From the NCBI RefSeq assembly GCF_016744255.1, contig NZ_JADGES010000003.1, positions 1 through 64,000 on the forward strand: a DNA stretch of 64,000 nucleotides. The letters run 5' to 3'. Each line of letters begins with the position of its first letter. Position 1 is the stretch's first letter. The notes beneath the pieces were generated by a model. It was given only the letters and a program-made list of their open reading frames with translations, made no database searches and had not been told where the DNA came from. The position numbers and the translations under genes are program-made. Below are positions 9,567 through 19,672 of the stretch, piece after piece. Source of the stretch: Maribacter sp. (lineage in GTDB: Bacteria; Bacteroidota; Bacteroidia; Flavobacteriales; Flavobacteriaceae).

Positions 9567-11045
9567 ATGCAAACAACTAAAAATCAGACATTAAAAATAC
9601 ACAATTCTCTTAGCGGCAAAAAAGAAATTTTTAAACCTATAAACGAAGGGCATATTGGTATGTATGTTTGTGGCCCAACCGTGTACAGCAATGTTCACTT
9701 AGGAAACTGCAGAACATTCATGTCTTTTGATATGATTTTTAGATATTTTAAGCTCTTGGGCTATAAAGTAAGATATGTTCGAAACATTACCGATGCAGGC
9801 CATTTGGTAGATGACGCTGACGACGGGGAAGACAAGATTGCAAAAAAAGCAAGATTAGAACAACTAGAACCAATGGAAGTGGTTCAGCGCTATACGGTTG
9901 ATTTTCATAATATTTTAGAGAAATTCAACTTTTTACCACCAAGTATCGAGCCTACAGCAACAGGGCATATTATTGAGCAAATAGAAATTATCAAAGATAT
10001 TTTAGAAAAAGGATTCGCATACGAAGTGAATGGTTCTGTTTATTTTGATGTAAATATTTTTAATAAATCTCATGAATATGGTAAACTAAGCGGCAGAAAG
10101 TTAGAAGATATGATTTCTAACACACGAGAACTTGCTGCACAAAGTGAAAAAAGAAGCCCTCAAGATTTTGCTCTATGGAAAAAAGCAGAACCGGAGCATA
10201 TTATGCGCTGGCCTTCTCCATGGGGAGACGGTTTCCCTGGCTGGCATCTAGAATGTACAGCTATGAGCACCAAATACTTAGGAGAAACGTTCGATATTCA
10301 TGGAGGCGGAATGGATTTAAAATTCCCACATCACGAATGTGAAATTGCTCAGGCCGAGGCTTGTAATGGACATTCCCCAGTAAACTATTGGCTACATGCT
10401 AATATGCTTACCTTGAACGGAAAAAAAATGGCAAAATCCACAGGAAATAGTATTCTTCCTAATGAAATCTTTACTGGAGAAAACCCCTTTTTAAGTAAAG
10501 CCTTTTCCCCTTCTGTTGTTCGATTTTTTATGATGCAAGCGCATTATACTAGTATTTTAGACATTAGTAACGACGCTTTATTGGCTTCTGAAAAAGGCTA
10601 CAACAAATTAATGGAAGCTATAGATAATCTAGAAAAAATTCCAACAAAAAACACTTCTTCTTTCGATTTTAAAGCATGGCAACAACAATGTTATGATGCC
10701 ATGAATGACGATTTTAATAGCCCTATTCTTATTGCTAAGTTATTTGAGGCCGTAAAGCAAATTAACCTCATTAGAGAAGAAAAAGAGAGCATTACAGAAG
10801 AAGACAAATCTATTTTAACCGAAACCTTACATAGTTTTGTTTTTGATGTTCTTGGACTAGAAAACAGAAACAACACTAATGATGGCAGCAAAAAATTAGA
10901 AGGCGTTGTAGAGCTATTAATAGAATTAAGAAAAGAAGCTAGAGAAAATAAAGATTTTGCCACTTCAGATAAAATTAGAAATCAATTAGCCGAAATGGGT
11001 ATTGAATTAAAAGATGGTAAAGACGGAACCACTTTTAATATTTAA
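9567..11045 (+). CDS. cysS: Cysteinyl-tRNA synthetase
   Basis: This 492-residue class I synthetase attaches Cys to tRNA-Cys in the cytoplasm. Visible motifs are [19 protein letters not shown] (zinc Cys35, HIGH-type HLGN at 44-47), [10 protein letters not shown], the zinc site [10 protein letters not shown], and KMAKS (287-291) in place of KMSKS. A DALR-like C-terminal region ends with a typical [17 protein letters not shown] segment. Length is normal. It is in the same direction as folE and yidD and may be part of one transcript with them. Confidence 0.96.
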   Translation: MQTTKNQTLKIHNSLSGKKEIFKPINEGHIGMYVCGPTVYSNVHLGNCRTFMSFDMIFRYFKLLGYKVRYVRNITDAGHLVDDADDGEDKIAKKARLEQLEPMEVVQRYTVDFHNILEKFNFLPPSIEPTATGHIIEQIEIIKDILEKGFAYEVNGSVYFDVNIFNKSHEYGKLSGRKLEDMISNTRELAAQSEKRSPQDFALWKKAEPEHIMRWPSPWGDGFPGWHLECTAMSTKYLGETFDIHGGGMDLKFPHHECEIAQAEACNGHSPVNYWLHANMLTLNGKKMAKSTGNSILPNEIFTGENPFLSKAFSPSVVRFFMMQAHYTSILDISNDALLASEKGYNKLMEAIDNLEKIPTKNTSSFDFKAWQQQCYDAMNDDFNSPILIAKLFEAVKQINLIREEKESITEEDKSILTETLHSFVFDVLGLENRNNTNDGSKKLEGVVELLIELRKEARENKDFATSDKIRNQLAEMGIELKDGKDGTTFNI

Positions 11046-11090
11046 TAAAACTACCTTGAAAAAACCTAACTAAAAAAATGTACAAATAGC

Positions 11091-11315
11091 ATGATAAAGA
11101 AAATACTCATAGCTCCATTCATTTTTTTAGTTAGGTTTTACCAAACTGTAATATCTCCTTTTACCCCTGCAACATGCCGCTACTCTCCCACCTGTTCACA
11201 ATACACTTTAGAAGCCTTAAAAAAACACGGCTTATTTAAGGGAGGATGGCTAGCAACCAAACGCATTTTTAGCTGTAACCCTTGGGGAGGAAAAGGCTAC
11301 GACCCAGTACCCTAA
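11091..11315 (+). CDS. yidD: Membrane protein insertion efficiency factor
   Basis: The 74-residue protein shows the full YidD signature: [12 protein letters not shown], then [15 protein letters not shown], and [17 protein letters not shown], ending in GYDPVP. YidD proteins sit at the inner face of the cytoplasmic membrane and assist YidC-dependent insertion. The three Cys residues of the motif are present. The gene lies 45 bp after cysS and 92 bp before lgt. Confidence 0.95.
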   Translation: MIKKILIAPFIFLVRFYQTVISPFTPATCRYSPTCSQYTLEALKKHGLFKGGWLATKRIFSCNPWGGKGYDPVP

Positions 11316-11407
11316 CCAATTTATAATTTAAAAAAATACTAACATCTCTTTTTAAGGTTACTTAGTGTAAATACTTATCTTAGTCATTCAAAAAAATAAA
11401 ATCTACT

Positions 11408-12370
11408 ATGTTTTTCTTAGGCTTTACTTGGAATCCAAACGAAACTCTTTTCAATATTGGTTTCATTCAAATTAAATATTACAATCTATTATGGATAACC
11501 TCTTTTGCATTAGGATGGTACATAATGAAAAAGATATTCTTAAATGAGAAGAAAACAATAGAACAATTAGATTCTCTTTTTATATATACGGTTCTAGCAA
11601 CAATGCTAGGTGCCCGCTTAGGCCACGTTTTTTTCTATGATTGGCCTTATTACCAAAATCATATAATAGAAATACTATTACCTATCCGAGAAAGTGTCGG
11701 TGAAAAATTATTTGGTTTTATTAACGGATATGAATTTACAGGCTTTACAGGATTAGCGAGTCATGGAGCAACGATTGGTATTATTATTGGCATGTATTTA
11801 TACACTAGAAAATATCCTGAATTTAAAATTCTATGGATATTAGATAGATTAGTTGTACCTGTATCTATAGGAGCTTTCTGTGTGCGTTTAGGTAACTTTT
11901 TTAATTCCGAAATTAATGGCAAACCCGTAGATGAGTCTTTTGCCTTTGCCACTCGTTTTATAAGAGATTCAGATGACTTACACCCAAGTAAAGCACTAGC
12001 CGTTACGAAAGAAAAAACACTTACTGCTGCTTATGATGCAATAGAAAACAATCCCGAATTTTCGCAATACTTAGCAGAGATTCCATACAGACACCCTGCT
12101 CAATTATATGAAGGCGTATGTTATATTTTTGTTTTTGTACTCCTTTACTTCTTATACTGGAAGACAGATAAAAAAGACAAACCAGGATATCTTCTAGGCT
12201 TATTCTTAGTACTTCTTTGGTCTATTCGTTTTATCGTAGAGTTTGTAAAGAAAAGCCAAGGTGGTTTTGAAGAGTCTTTAGGACTTTTATCTACAGGGCA
12301 ATGGCTTAGCATTCCTTTCATTATAGTAGGTTTATTTTTTATGTTTAAACCAAAAACAGCAAACAAATAA
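11408..12370 (+). CDS. lgt: Prolipoprotein diacylglyceryl transferase
   Basis: Lgt transfers diacylglycerol from phosphatidylglycerol to the lipobox Cys of prolipoproteins in the inner membrane. The 320-residue product has about seven hydrophobic segments. It shows LGARLGHVFFYDWPYY, the essential GLASHGATIGI stretch, the signature RLGNFFNSEINGKP near residue 160, and YRHPAQLYEG with the conserved Tyr and His. The insert around LHPSKALAVTKEK is longer than in E. coli but usual in Flavobacteriaceae. A DUF192 lipoprotein gene follows 16 bp downstream. Confidence 0.95.
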   Translation: MFFLGFTWNPNETLFNIGFIQIKYYNLLWITSFALGWYIMKKIFLNEKKTIEQLDSLFIYTVLATMLGARLGHVFFYDWPYYQNHIIEILLPIRESVGEKLFGFINGYEFTGFTGLASHGATIGIIIGMYLYTRKYPEFKILWILDRLVVPVSIGAFCVRLGNFFNSEINGKPVDESFAFATRFIRDSDDLHPSKALAVTKEKTLTAAYDAIENNPEFSQYLAEIPYRHPAQLYEGVCYIFVFVLLYFLYWKTDKKDKPGYLLGLFLVLLWSIRFIVEFVKKSQGGFEESLGLLSTGQWLSIPFIIVGLFFMFKPKTANK

Positions 12371-12386
12371 TTAAATCCTTAAAAAG

Positions 12387-12875
12387 ATGAAAAAAGTTAG
12401 TCTTTCCCTTTTTCTATTTTGCTTCATTGGAATATTAATCAGTTGCAAAAGCGAAACTAAAAAAGTGGTAGAAACAAAACCTATTGTTTTTCATAAAGAA
12501 GGCTCTTTAACTATATACAAAGGAGAAAAAGATTCTATTCTTACTCAATTAGACATTGAAATTGCAGAAAGCGATTACGAAACAGAAACTGGCTTAATGT
12601 ACCGAAAGGGAATAGTACAAAACCAAGGCATGCTTTTTATATTCCCAGACGTTGCCGTACACTCTTTTTATATGAAGAATACGCAATTTCCGTTAGACAT
12701 TATTTACATTGATGAAAATCTAAGAATAGCTAGCTTTCAAGAAAACGCAAAACCTTTTGATGAAAAAGGACTGTCGTCTATTGTTCCTGTTAAATATGTT
12801 TTAGAAGTAAATGCAGGTTTAGCCGAAAAATGGATTTTAGAGGTTGGCGATAGAGTGGAATATAGCAAACAATAA
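12387..12875 (+). CDS. DUF192 family lipoprotein
   Basis: The 162-residue protein has a lipoprotein signal with lipobox ILISC (Cys20) and then a DUF192 domain. Family motifs seen are ETGLMYRKGIVQNQGMLFIF, HSFYMKNTQFPLDIIYI and ASFQENAKPF. DUF192 proteins are small beta-barrel-like proteins found in many bacteria and their activity is not established. It is tightly linked to lgt upstream and to an acetyltransferase downstream, so it is probably in one operon with them. Confidence 0.88.
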   Translation: MKKVSLSLFLFCFIGILISCKSETKKVVETKPIVFHKEGSLTIYKGEKDSILTQLDIEIAESDYETETGLMYRKGIVQNQGMLFIFPDVAVHSFYMKNTQFPLDIIYIDENLRIASFQENAKPFDEKGLSSIVPVKYVLEVNAGLAEKWILEVGDRVEYSKQ

Positions 12876-12879
12876 AAGG

Positions 12880-13398
12880 GTGTATTTATTATTAGACGGG
12901 GAACAATCCAAACGGTTAACATTCCGCAAAATAACACCTTCCGATTTCAATTCTTGGCTTCCTTTCCATGAAGAACCCCTTAGCACCCAATATTGGGAAG
13001 GCGAAAAAAAAATCCCCCTAGAAGCCTGTAAAAATCAGTTTAAGGCCATTTTTGAACGATACAACAATAAGCTAGGCGGCATGAATGCCCTAATAAATTC
13101 TAACACCAATGCTTTTATAGGTATCTGCGGCCTCTTAGTACAAAAAGTAGATTGTATTCCCGAAATAGAAATAGGGTATTCTGTTTTACCAAAATATTGG
13201 AAACAAGGCTATGCTACAGAAGCCGCAAAAAAATGTAAAAATTTTGCCATTGCAAACAAAATTTCAGAATCCATTATATCTATTATTCATATAGATAACA
13301 TTCCTTCCCAAAAAGTAGCTATAGCAAACGGTATGTTTCTAGACAAAACAACAACTTATAAAAATAACCCAGTACACATATACAGAATAAAATTATGA
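12880..13398 (+). CDS. GNAT-family N-acetyltransferase
   Basis: I choose the GTG at 12880 as the start. It follows an AAAAGG stretch and avoids overlapping the upstream gene, whereas the frame can be opened only from a TTG at 12844 that lies inside DUF192. The product is about 172 residues and resembles RimJ/RimL-type acetyltransferases: an SKRLTFRKITPSDF start, EIEIGYSVLPKYWKQGYATEA as the acetyl-CoA binding motif A, and SQKVAIANGM near the end. The substrate is unknown. The stop overlaps the start of the ABC gene as ATGA, which supports coupled translation. Confidence 0.85.
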   Translation: MYLLLDGEQSKRLTFRKITPSDFNSWLPFHEEPLSTQYWEGEKKIPLEACKNQFKAIFERYNNKLGGMNALINSNTNAFIGICGLLVQKVDCIPEIEIGYSVLPKYWKQGYATEAAKKCKNFAIANKISESIISIIHIDNIPSQKVAIANGMFLDKTTTYKNNPVHIYRIKL

Positions 13399-14636
13399 GA
13401 ACTAAACAACACTGGGCAATTTTTATTACTAACGAATCTAACAAAAATAGGTTTGCACAAGAACTATTAAAAAAAGGACACTACAAAGAGCTTACCGCTT
13501 TTGTTAATGTAAACATTGCTCTTTTTTCTAAAATAACTATTGAACATTTTATTGATGAAGAGGACCGCCACGATGAAAAGACACTTACCCAAGATTCTAA
13601 ACAGGCACTAAAAACCTTATCTAGTGGTGAACAAAAAAAAGCGCTACTCCAATATTTATTTAACAACAATACAAAAGCCATTATTTTAGATAATCCTTTT
13701 GATAATTTAGACATTAGCTCTCAGGAAAATCTTAAAGAAACGCTTTCACAAAAGGCCGAAACTATTTCTTTTATTCAGATTATAAGCAGAAAAGAAGATT
13801 TGCTGCCATTTATAACCAATTATGCGTTTCTAGAAAAAGAAGAACTCCACACGTATAGCTCGCTTAAAGAAATAAAAACCTTCCAAAAAGAGGTAGAATT
13901 ATTTGGCGCTATTCCCCCTCCAATAAAACCATCTGACTATACCGAAAAAATACTCATTCACTTAAAAAATATAAATGTCTCCTTTGAGGACAAAAAGGTA
14001 TTACAAAATATTAATTGGACGATTGAACAGGGTTCCTTTTGGCAACTTATAGGAAATAACGGAAGTGGAAAAACCACTTTATTATCTATGATAACCGGAG
14101 AAAACCCAAAAGGATACGGGCAAGAGTTATTTCTATTCGGAAGAAAAAAAGGGAGCGGAGAGAGCATTTGGGATATAAAAAGACGAATAGGTTATTTTAC
14201 TCCGGCAATGACAGATAAGTTTACTGGATACCATTCTGTAGAACAAATGCTAATTTCTGGTTTTAATGATTCTATAGGCCTATATGTAAGACCAACTGAA
14301 ATTCAAAAGCAATTAGCCAAAAAATGGCTTACATTAATCCAAATGTGGGATTTAAGAGATAGTCTTTACACCAACCTATCTATGGGGCAAAAACGCTTAG
14401 TTATGACCACCAGAGCAATGGTTAAGCACCCAGACTTACTAATTTTAGATGAACCCACCACTGGCTTAGATGATGCCTCTGCACATTTACTGGTTTCCTT
14501 TGTAAATAAAATAGCTTCAGAATCTACAACAGCAATAATTTTTGTTTCTCATAGACCCGAGGCAGGGTTAAACCCTACCAAGCATTTTATACTAAGTCCA
14601 AGTACAAATGGCTCTACAGGAGCTATACAATCTTAA
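13395..14636 (+). CDS. Tandem-domain ABC ATPase (ModF/PhrA-like), first domain degenerate
   Basis: The 413-residue soluble protein has two ABC ATPase halves and no membrane segment. The first half keeps a signature loop (LSSGEQ, 75-80) and a Walker B-like ILDNPFDNLD (97-106) but shows no Walker A loop. The second half is complete: GNNGSGKTT (220-228), LSMGQ (328-332), LLILDEPTTGLD (348-359) and the switch His in FVSHR. This layout resembles ModF/photorepair-type ATPases of unknown job. It overlaps the acetyltransferase gene by 4 bp and is followed by a strong terminator. Confidence 0.85.
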   Translation: MRTKQHWAIFITNESNKNRFAQELLKKGHYKELTAFVNVNIALFSKITIEHFIDEEDRHDEKTLTQDSKQALKTLSSGEQKKALLQYLFNNNTKAIILDNPFDNLDISSQENLKETLSQKAETISFIQIISRKEDLLPFITNYAFLEKEELHTYSSLKEIKTFQKEVELFGAIPPPIKPSDYTEKILIHLKNINVSFEDKKVLQNINWTIEQGSFWQLIGNNGSGKTTLLSMITGENPKGYGQELFLFGRKKGSGESIWDIKRRIGYFTPAMTDKFTGYHSVEQMLISGFNDSIGLYVRPTEIQKQLAKKWLTLIQMWDLRDSLYTNLSMGQKRLVMTTRAMVKHPDLLILDEPTTGLDDASAHLLVSFVNKIASESTTAIIFVSHRPEAGLNPTKHFILSPSTNGSTGAIQS

Positions 14637-14740
14637 ATCACTATTACCTTAAGTAAACTAACTCGAGGCAAGTCTACGAGGCAACAAAAAGAATTAATCC
14701 TATATATTTAGAAGCAAAATATCTGGATATTAAACCAAAA

Positions 14741-14775
14741 AAAGGGCCTTAAGAATATTCTTAAGGCCCTTTTTT
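14741..14775. terminator. Bidirectional terminator, perfect 26-nt palindrome
   Basis: The palindrome 14744-14769 pairs GGGCCTTAAGAAT with ATTCTTAAGGCCC without a mismatch and is flanked by A-runs and T-runs. It closes the plus-strand operon ending at 14636 and the minus-strand secDF gene ending at 14794. Confidence 0.9.
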
Positions 14776-14793
14776 ATAATTATAATTCTGTAT

Positions 14794-17775
14794 TTACTCT
14801 ACAATATCTTCTGCTTCACCAGAAAGTATTTTTTTCTTTAAAGTATCGAACATTACAGGAGTCGCAATGAATACAGAAGAATATGTTCCTACAACTACAC
14901 CAATAATCATAGCAAACATAAATCCTCTTAAAGATTCACCTCCGAAAATAAATATTGATAACAACACAACTAAGGTTGTTAAAGAAGTATTCAGCGTTCT
15001 TCCTAATGTACTATTAATTGCAGAATTTACATTTTCTCCATTATTCCATCCTCTTTCTCCAATGATTTCTCTAATACGGTCAAACACAACCACGGTATCA
15101 TTCAGCGAATAACCAATTACGGTCAGTATGGCTGCGATAAATGCTTGATCTATTTCCATATTAAAAGGCATTAGTTTTCCTAGTATAGAAAATATACCTA
15201 GTACAATTAAAACATCATGAAAAACAGCTACTACTGCTCCTAATGAGAATTGCCATTTACGGAAACGCAATAAGATATATAAGAATACCACTGCAAGAGA
15301 ACCAATAATGGCTAAAAATGCATTGTTCTTAATATCATCCGCTATTGTTGGGCCTACTTTTACAGATTGTAAAATACCGATAGATTTATCATTACTACCA
15401 ACGATAAAATCTTGTTTAGAGATACCATCTGGTAAGTACTTTTGCAATGCCGTAAATAATTTAGCTTGAATTTCATTATCTACTTCAATACCTTCTACAT
15501 CTACTTTATAAGGAGTTGTTATTTTAATTTGATTCCCCTCTCCGTATGTTTTTACATTAGTACCACTCCCAAAAACAGTATTAAGTTCTGATGCTATTTC
15601 TGAAGGATTAACCTGTTGTTCAAAACGTACTTGATACGAACGTCCTCCAACAAAATCTACCCCTTGTTGCAATCCTGCTCCAAAGAACAAAGAGAACAAT
15701 CCTATAGCAACTAATATTGCTGAAATTACGTAAGCAATTTTTCTTTTAACTAAGAAGTTAATATTTATATTCTGGAATAAGTTTTTAGTGATCGCGGTAG
15801 AGAAATCTAATTTTCTTCCTTTTCCACTTAAATACCAATCTACTAATAATCTTGTAATAAAGATTGCTGTAAACAAAGAGGTAAGAATACCAATTAATAA
15901 GGTAGTAGCAAATCCTTTAATAGGACCCGACCCAAATACGAACAATATTATTGCCGTAAGACCTGTAGTAATGTTTGCATCTAAAATAGAAGATAGTGCA
16001 TTGCTAAAACCGTCTGCTACTGCTTGTGATTTTCCTTTACCCTTAGCTAACTCCTCTTTAATACGTTCAAAGATAAGAACGTTAGCATCTACCGACATAC
16101 CTATAGTTAATACAATACCTGCTATTCCAGGTAAAGTAAGTACCGCATTTAAACTCGTAAGAACACCAAATATTAATAAAATATTTAATAGTAACGCTAT
16201 ATCTGCAAATATTCCTGCTTTACCATAATAAAATATCATCCATAATAAGACAATAGACATTGCAATTAAGAAAGACATAAAACCACTATCTATAGCTTCT
16301 TGTCCTAAAGAAGGACCAACAATCTCTGACTGAATAATTTCTGCAGAAGCAGGTAATTTACCAGCACGTAATACATTAGAAATATCTTTAGTTTCATTTA
16401 CTGTAAAGTTTCCTGTAATTTCTGAACGACCTCCAGAAATTGGACCTGAAGATACGCCAGGAGCTGTATATACTTTATTATCTAAAACAATAGCAATACC
16501 AGTTTGGTTCGTATACGCATCACCAGTTAACTTCTCCCATAGCTTAGCACCTTTTGTATTCATAGTCATGGATACTGCTGGTTTACTAAATTGGTCAAAA
16601 TCAGCTCTTGCATCACTAACTACATCACCACTAATTCTTGGTATTCCATCTCTATTAGATTTTAAAGCGTATAATTCTACTACCTCTACATCTTCATTAG
16701 AAGGGCGCTCCCATACAAATTTTGTAAATTGAACATCTGCAGGTAACAATCTTCTTATCTGAGGCATTCTTAAGTAACTACCTAATTCAGCGGTATCCTT
16801 AATAGCAACTCTAAACATTGCATGACTCCCTGGGTTAGCAGGTATCAATAAATCATATAAAGGATTTACTTGACTTGCTAAATCTAAAGAATCTGCAGCA
16901 ACATCTGAAAGTAAAGAATCTATTTCTGTCTCTAGAACTTCTGGCTCATCTGTCTTTTTAAGATCTACAATAGCCTTTAGCTTTTCGTTAGCCGAGATTA
17001 AGAAAGTATTAAAACTTGGATTCCCTTGTTTATGTGTTTCCCAGAACTCTAACTGCGCAGTACTAGAAAGTAAACCTTGCGCTCTAGCAATATCTCTTGC
17101 TCCTGGAAGCTCTACTAGAATACGACCAGAATTACCTTCTCTTTGAATATTTGGTTGTGTAACACCAAAACCATCGATACGTTCTCTTAATACTTCAAAA
17201 GCAGAAACGATAGACTCATCGATTTTTCTTTCGATTATTGGCTTAACAGCATCATCTGTCATCTGGAAATTAACTTCTTCGCTAAGCCCTTTATTTGCGA
17301 AAATATCTGGAGAAGCAAGTTTCGTATCTCCTTTTATTTTATCAAAAGCTTCAAAAAACAAGTTAACATACGTATCATCACTATCTTTAGATAATACATC
17401 TGCATCTACTAATGCCTTATTAAACACTGGGTTTTTACTATCATTAGACAATCCTTTTAAGATGTCTTTTACAGAAATCTGAAGTGTAACATTAATACCA
17501 CCTTTAAGATCCAGTCCTTTATTTAACTCTTTCTTTTTTGCTTCATTGTAGTTAGTATACCCTAAAATAGAATTATTACCTATGGAGTCTAAATAACTAG
17601 CTCCTAGCGCTTCACGCTTAGCGATATAATCTGTTTCAGTTTCCGAAATTTGGCTAGTAGCATATACTTCCGCTTCTCCTTCCACTTTGCTGGTAACAAA
17701 AGTGTAAGAAAGTTGGTAGATACTAACTAACCCAAATAATAAAGCAAAAAGCTTTATAAGTCCTTTATTTTGCAT
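14794..17775 (-). CDS. secDF: Protein translocase fusion SecD-SecF
   Basis: The 993-residue protein joins SecD and SecF in one chain, the normal form in Bacteroidota. It uses the proton gradient to pull exported proteins through SecYEG. One N-terminal membrane segment is followed by a large periplasmic domain (GLDLKGGINVTLQI at about 88-100, RIDGFGVTQPNIQREG at about 199-214). SecD transmembrane motifs (GIVLTIGMSVDANVLIFERI) and the SecF half (GVDFVGGRSYQVRF, GYSLNDTVVVFDRIRE) follow. The acidic and Arg residues of the proton path in both halves are present. A possible companion gene lies 211 bp upstream at 17987. Confidence 0.97.
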   Translation of the reverse strand: MQNKGLIKLFALLFGLVSIYQLSYTFVTSKVEGEAEVYATSQISETETDYIAKREALGASYLDSIGNNSILGYTNYNEAKKKELNKGLDLKGGINVTLQISVKDILKGLSNDSKNPVFNKALVDADVLSKDSDDTYVNLFFEAFDKIKGDTKLASPDIFANKGLSEEVNFQMTDDAVKPIIERKIDESIVSAFEVLRERIDGFGVTQPNIQREGNSGRILVELPGARDIARAQGLLSSTAQLEFWETHKQGNPSFNTFLISANEKLKAIVDLKKTDEPEVLETEIDSLLSDVAADSLDLASQVNPLYDLLIPANPGSHAMFRVAIKDTAELGSYLRMPQIRRLLPADVQFTKFVWERPSNEDVEVVELYALKSNRDGIPRISGDVVSDARADFDQFSKPAVSMTMNTKGAKLWEKLTGDAYTNQTGIAIVLDNKVYTAPGVSSGPISGGRSEITGNFTVNETKDISNVLRAGKLPASAEIIQSEIVGPSLGQEAIDSGFMSFLIAMSIVLLWMIFYYGKAGIFADIALLLNILLIFGVLTSLNAVLTLPGIAGIVLTIGMSVDANVLIFERIKEELAKGKGKSQAVADGFSNALSSILDANITTGLTAIILFVFGSGPIKGFATTLLIGILTSLFTAIFITRLLVDWYLSGKGRKLDFSTAITKNLFQNININFLVKRKIAYVISAILVAIGLFSLFFGAGLQQGVDFVGGRSYQVRFEQQVNPSEIASELNTVFGSGTNVKTYGEGNQIKITTPYKVDVEGIEVDNEIQAKLFTALQKYLPDGISKQDFIVGSNDKSIGILQSVKVGPTIADDIKNNAFLAIIGSLAVVFLYILLRFRKWQFSLGAVVAVFHDVLIVLGIFSILGKLMPFNMEIDQAFIAAILTVIGYSLNDTVVVFDRIREIIGERGWNNGENVNSAINSTLGRTLNTSLTTLVVLLSIFIFGGESLRGFMFAMIIGVVVGTYSSVFIATPVMFDTLKKKILSGEAEDIVE

Positions 17776-17906
17776 TGGTTATTTAATTTAAATTTTCGAT
17801 ACCCTATAGCTGTTATGCTAAAAAATATCTTTAATGATTAATATATTGATTTTGATGTTGTTCTTTTAGAAGACTTAAAGATTAGTACTTTATACAAAGT
17901 ATTTAA

Positions 17907-17940
17907 ATTCTTTAATGGTATTCTTTAATGGTATTCTTTT
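17907..17940. repeat. 13-bp tandem repeat (ATTCTTTAATGGT)
   Basis: Two perfect copies (17907-17919 and 17920-17932) plus a partial third lie in the 211-bp gap between secDF and the small upstream gene. No promoter role could be shown. Confidence 0.8.
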
Positions 17941-17986
17941 TATGGAAATTCTTTGTCTATTAACAGAAACTATGCTAACAAGCATT

Positions 17987-18610
17987 TTAGCTATTTCCAC
18001 AAACATAAGGTCCTGCCCTTACTTCTGGAATAGCGTGTGAAGTATTATCTATTGCAATTGCAATAACTCTATTTATTTTGTAAGCCAAGAGTACAATAGC
18101 ATCTTGTTTAAATACTATTGAATCATTAAATTGTATAACTATCGGATTAGAAAATCTCTTATAATCTTGCTTTAATTCAAAAGCAAATTTCCCGTTTAAA
18201 CTTAATCCGTCATCTGTTTGTTGCTGAAAATCAGAAACTACTAGGCTATAATTTTCAGGAAGTTTATCTTTTGGAAAGTCAAAAGGTAATTGATCGACAT
18301 CTTTATATGCTAGTGATAACTCACTATCATGAGAAAGGAATTCTTTAACACTAATGGCATCAATATCACTATAATAGCGGATACTTAGTTGTGTACTATC
18401 ATTTTCTATTATTTCAATATTAGCAACACCTAAGACTTGTAGCTTTTTGGTAATTGTTGCCAAAGCATCATCATGATTAGCTACCGAAGTCATTTCTACA
18501 TCCGTAAATTGTAGTACAATCTGCTGGTTAGCGACTTTAGCTTGCTCCTGATTTAGACCTATTAGGGCTAGAATAATAATTAAAGTACCTATGTACCATT
18601 TTGTATTCAT
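17987..18610 (-). CDS. Uncharacterised exported protein with a SecD periplasmic-domain-like segment
   Basis: The 207-residue protein has one N-terminal hydrophobic segment (residues 5-19) and no further membrane span, so it is periplasmic or membrane anchored. Residues 47-101 (DDALATITKKLQVLGV, then NIEIIEN and SIRYYSDIDAISVKEFL) align by eye with SecDF residues 191-244 of the gene downstream (AFEVLRERIDGFGV, QPNIQREG, ILVELPGARDIARAQGLL). The C-terminus ends in a CGN stretch. It lies upstream of secDF on the same strand. I infer a stand-alone relative of the SecD base domain. Function is unknown. Confidence 0.7.
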   Translation of the reverse strand: MNTKWYIGTLIIILALIGLNQEQAKVANQQIVLQFTDVEMTSVANHDDALATITKKLQVLGVANIEIIENDSTQLSIRYYSDIDAISVKEFLSHDSELSLAYKDVDQLPFDFPKDKLPENYSLVVSDFQQQTDDGLSLNGKFAFELKQDYKRFSNPIVIQFNDSIVFKQDAIVLLAYKINRVIAIAIDNTSHAIPEVRAGPYVCGNS

Positions 18611-18684
18611 GCGGCAAATATAAAAATAAAGATGTACTACGTAGTATATTTTTTACAATATATATTTCTAAAACTTCTCATTAT

Positions 18685-18724
18685 AAAAAAAAGAAAGCCT
18701 TTATAGTTAAACTACAAAGGCTTT
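18685..18724 (-). terminator. Terminator of mdh
   Basis: Stem AAAGCCTTT (18694-18702) with AAAGGCTTT (18716-18724) and an inner TAG/CTA stem. On the minus strand it is followed by CTTTTTTTT. Confidence 0.85.
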
Positions 18725-18745
18725 TCCTTAAATCTATATTAAAGA

Positions 18746-19672
18746 CTATAATTCCAAAAGGGCATTTGTTTTGCTTACACCAGCTGCACTTTCTTGCATT
18801 TTGGCCTTTTCAGCATCACTTAATGGAACATCTACAATACGCTCTATTCCATCTTTTCCTAAAATCACAGGAACACCTATACAAATATCATTTAATCCGT
18901 ATTCGCCTTCTAAATAAGTAGAACATGGGAACATTTTCTTTTGATCACAAGCAATTGCTTGTACTAATCCAGATACAGCAGCTCCTGGTGCATACCAAGC
19001 ACTTGTTCCTAATAATTTAGTTAGTGTAGCTCCGCCAACTTTAGTATCTGCAGCAACTTGATTTAATCTATCTTCTGATAAAAACTCAGAAACTCTTACA
19101 CTATTTCTTGTAGCATGTGAAGTTAAAGGAACCATCCCTACATCGCTATGTCCACCGATTACCATTCCATCAATATCAGAAATAGGAGCTTCCATAGCTT
19201 CTGCTAATCTGTATTTAAAACGAGCGCTATCTAAAGCACCACCCATACCTATAATTCTGCTTTTAGGTAATCCGGTAGTTTTATGCACTAAATACGTCAT
19301 GGTATCCATAGGATTACTCACTACAATTAAAATAACGTTTGGAGATTCTTTCACTAAGCTAGCAGAAACTGTTTTTACTATTCCAGCATTAATACCTATT
19401 AGCTCTTCTCTAGTCATCCCTGGCTTTCTAGGAATCCCAGAAGTAATTACAGCAATGTGACTTCCTGCTGTTTTAGAATAGTCATTAGTAACACCTGTAA
19501 TTTTTGTATCAAAACTATTTAAGGAAGCTGTTTGCATTAAATCCATTGCTTTGCCTTCCGCATAGCCTTCTTTAATATCTAACAAAACTACTTCTGATGC
19601 AAAATCTTTAATAGCAATATACTCTGCACAACTTGCGCCAACGGCACCTGCTCCTACTACGGTAATTTTCAT
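18746..19672 (-). CDS. mdh: Malate dehydrogenase
   Basis: The 308-residue cytoplasmic enzyme interconverts malate and oxaloacetate with NAD in the TCA cycle. It shows the nucleotide-binding GAGAVGASCAEYIA, the mobile loop region ITSGIPRKPGMTREELIGIN, VSNPMDTMTYL, IIGMGGALDSARFKYRLAE and the catalytic-His segment GGHSDVGMVPL. The loop Arg pattern (IPRKPGMTR) indicates malate rather than lactate as substrate, as in the LDH-like MDH group. It is monocistronic with its own terminator. A -7-like TACTTTTG is on the minus strand at 19709-19716. Confidence 0.96.
   Translation of the reverse strand: MKITVVGAGAVGASCAEYIAIKDFASEVVLLDIKEGYAEGKAMDLMQTASLNSFDTKITGVTNDYSKTAGSHIAVITSGIPRKPGMTREELIGINAGIVKTVSASLVKESPNVILIVVSNPMDTMTYLVHKTTGLPKSRIIGMGGALDSARFKYRLAEAMEAPISDIDGMVIGGHSDVGMVPLTSHATRNSVRVSEFLSEDRLNQVAADTKVGGATLTKLLGTSAWYAPGAAVSGLVQAIACDQKKMFPCSTYLEGEYGLNDICIGVPVILGKDGIERIVDVPLSDAEKAKMQESAAGVSKTNALLEL

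Noticed and set aside
14744..14769. Perfect 26-nt palindrome as a recombination or attachment site
   Set aside because: Flanking A-runs and T-runs between convergent genes explain it fully as a bidirectional terminator.
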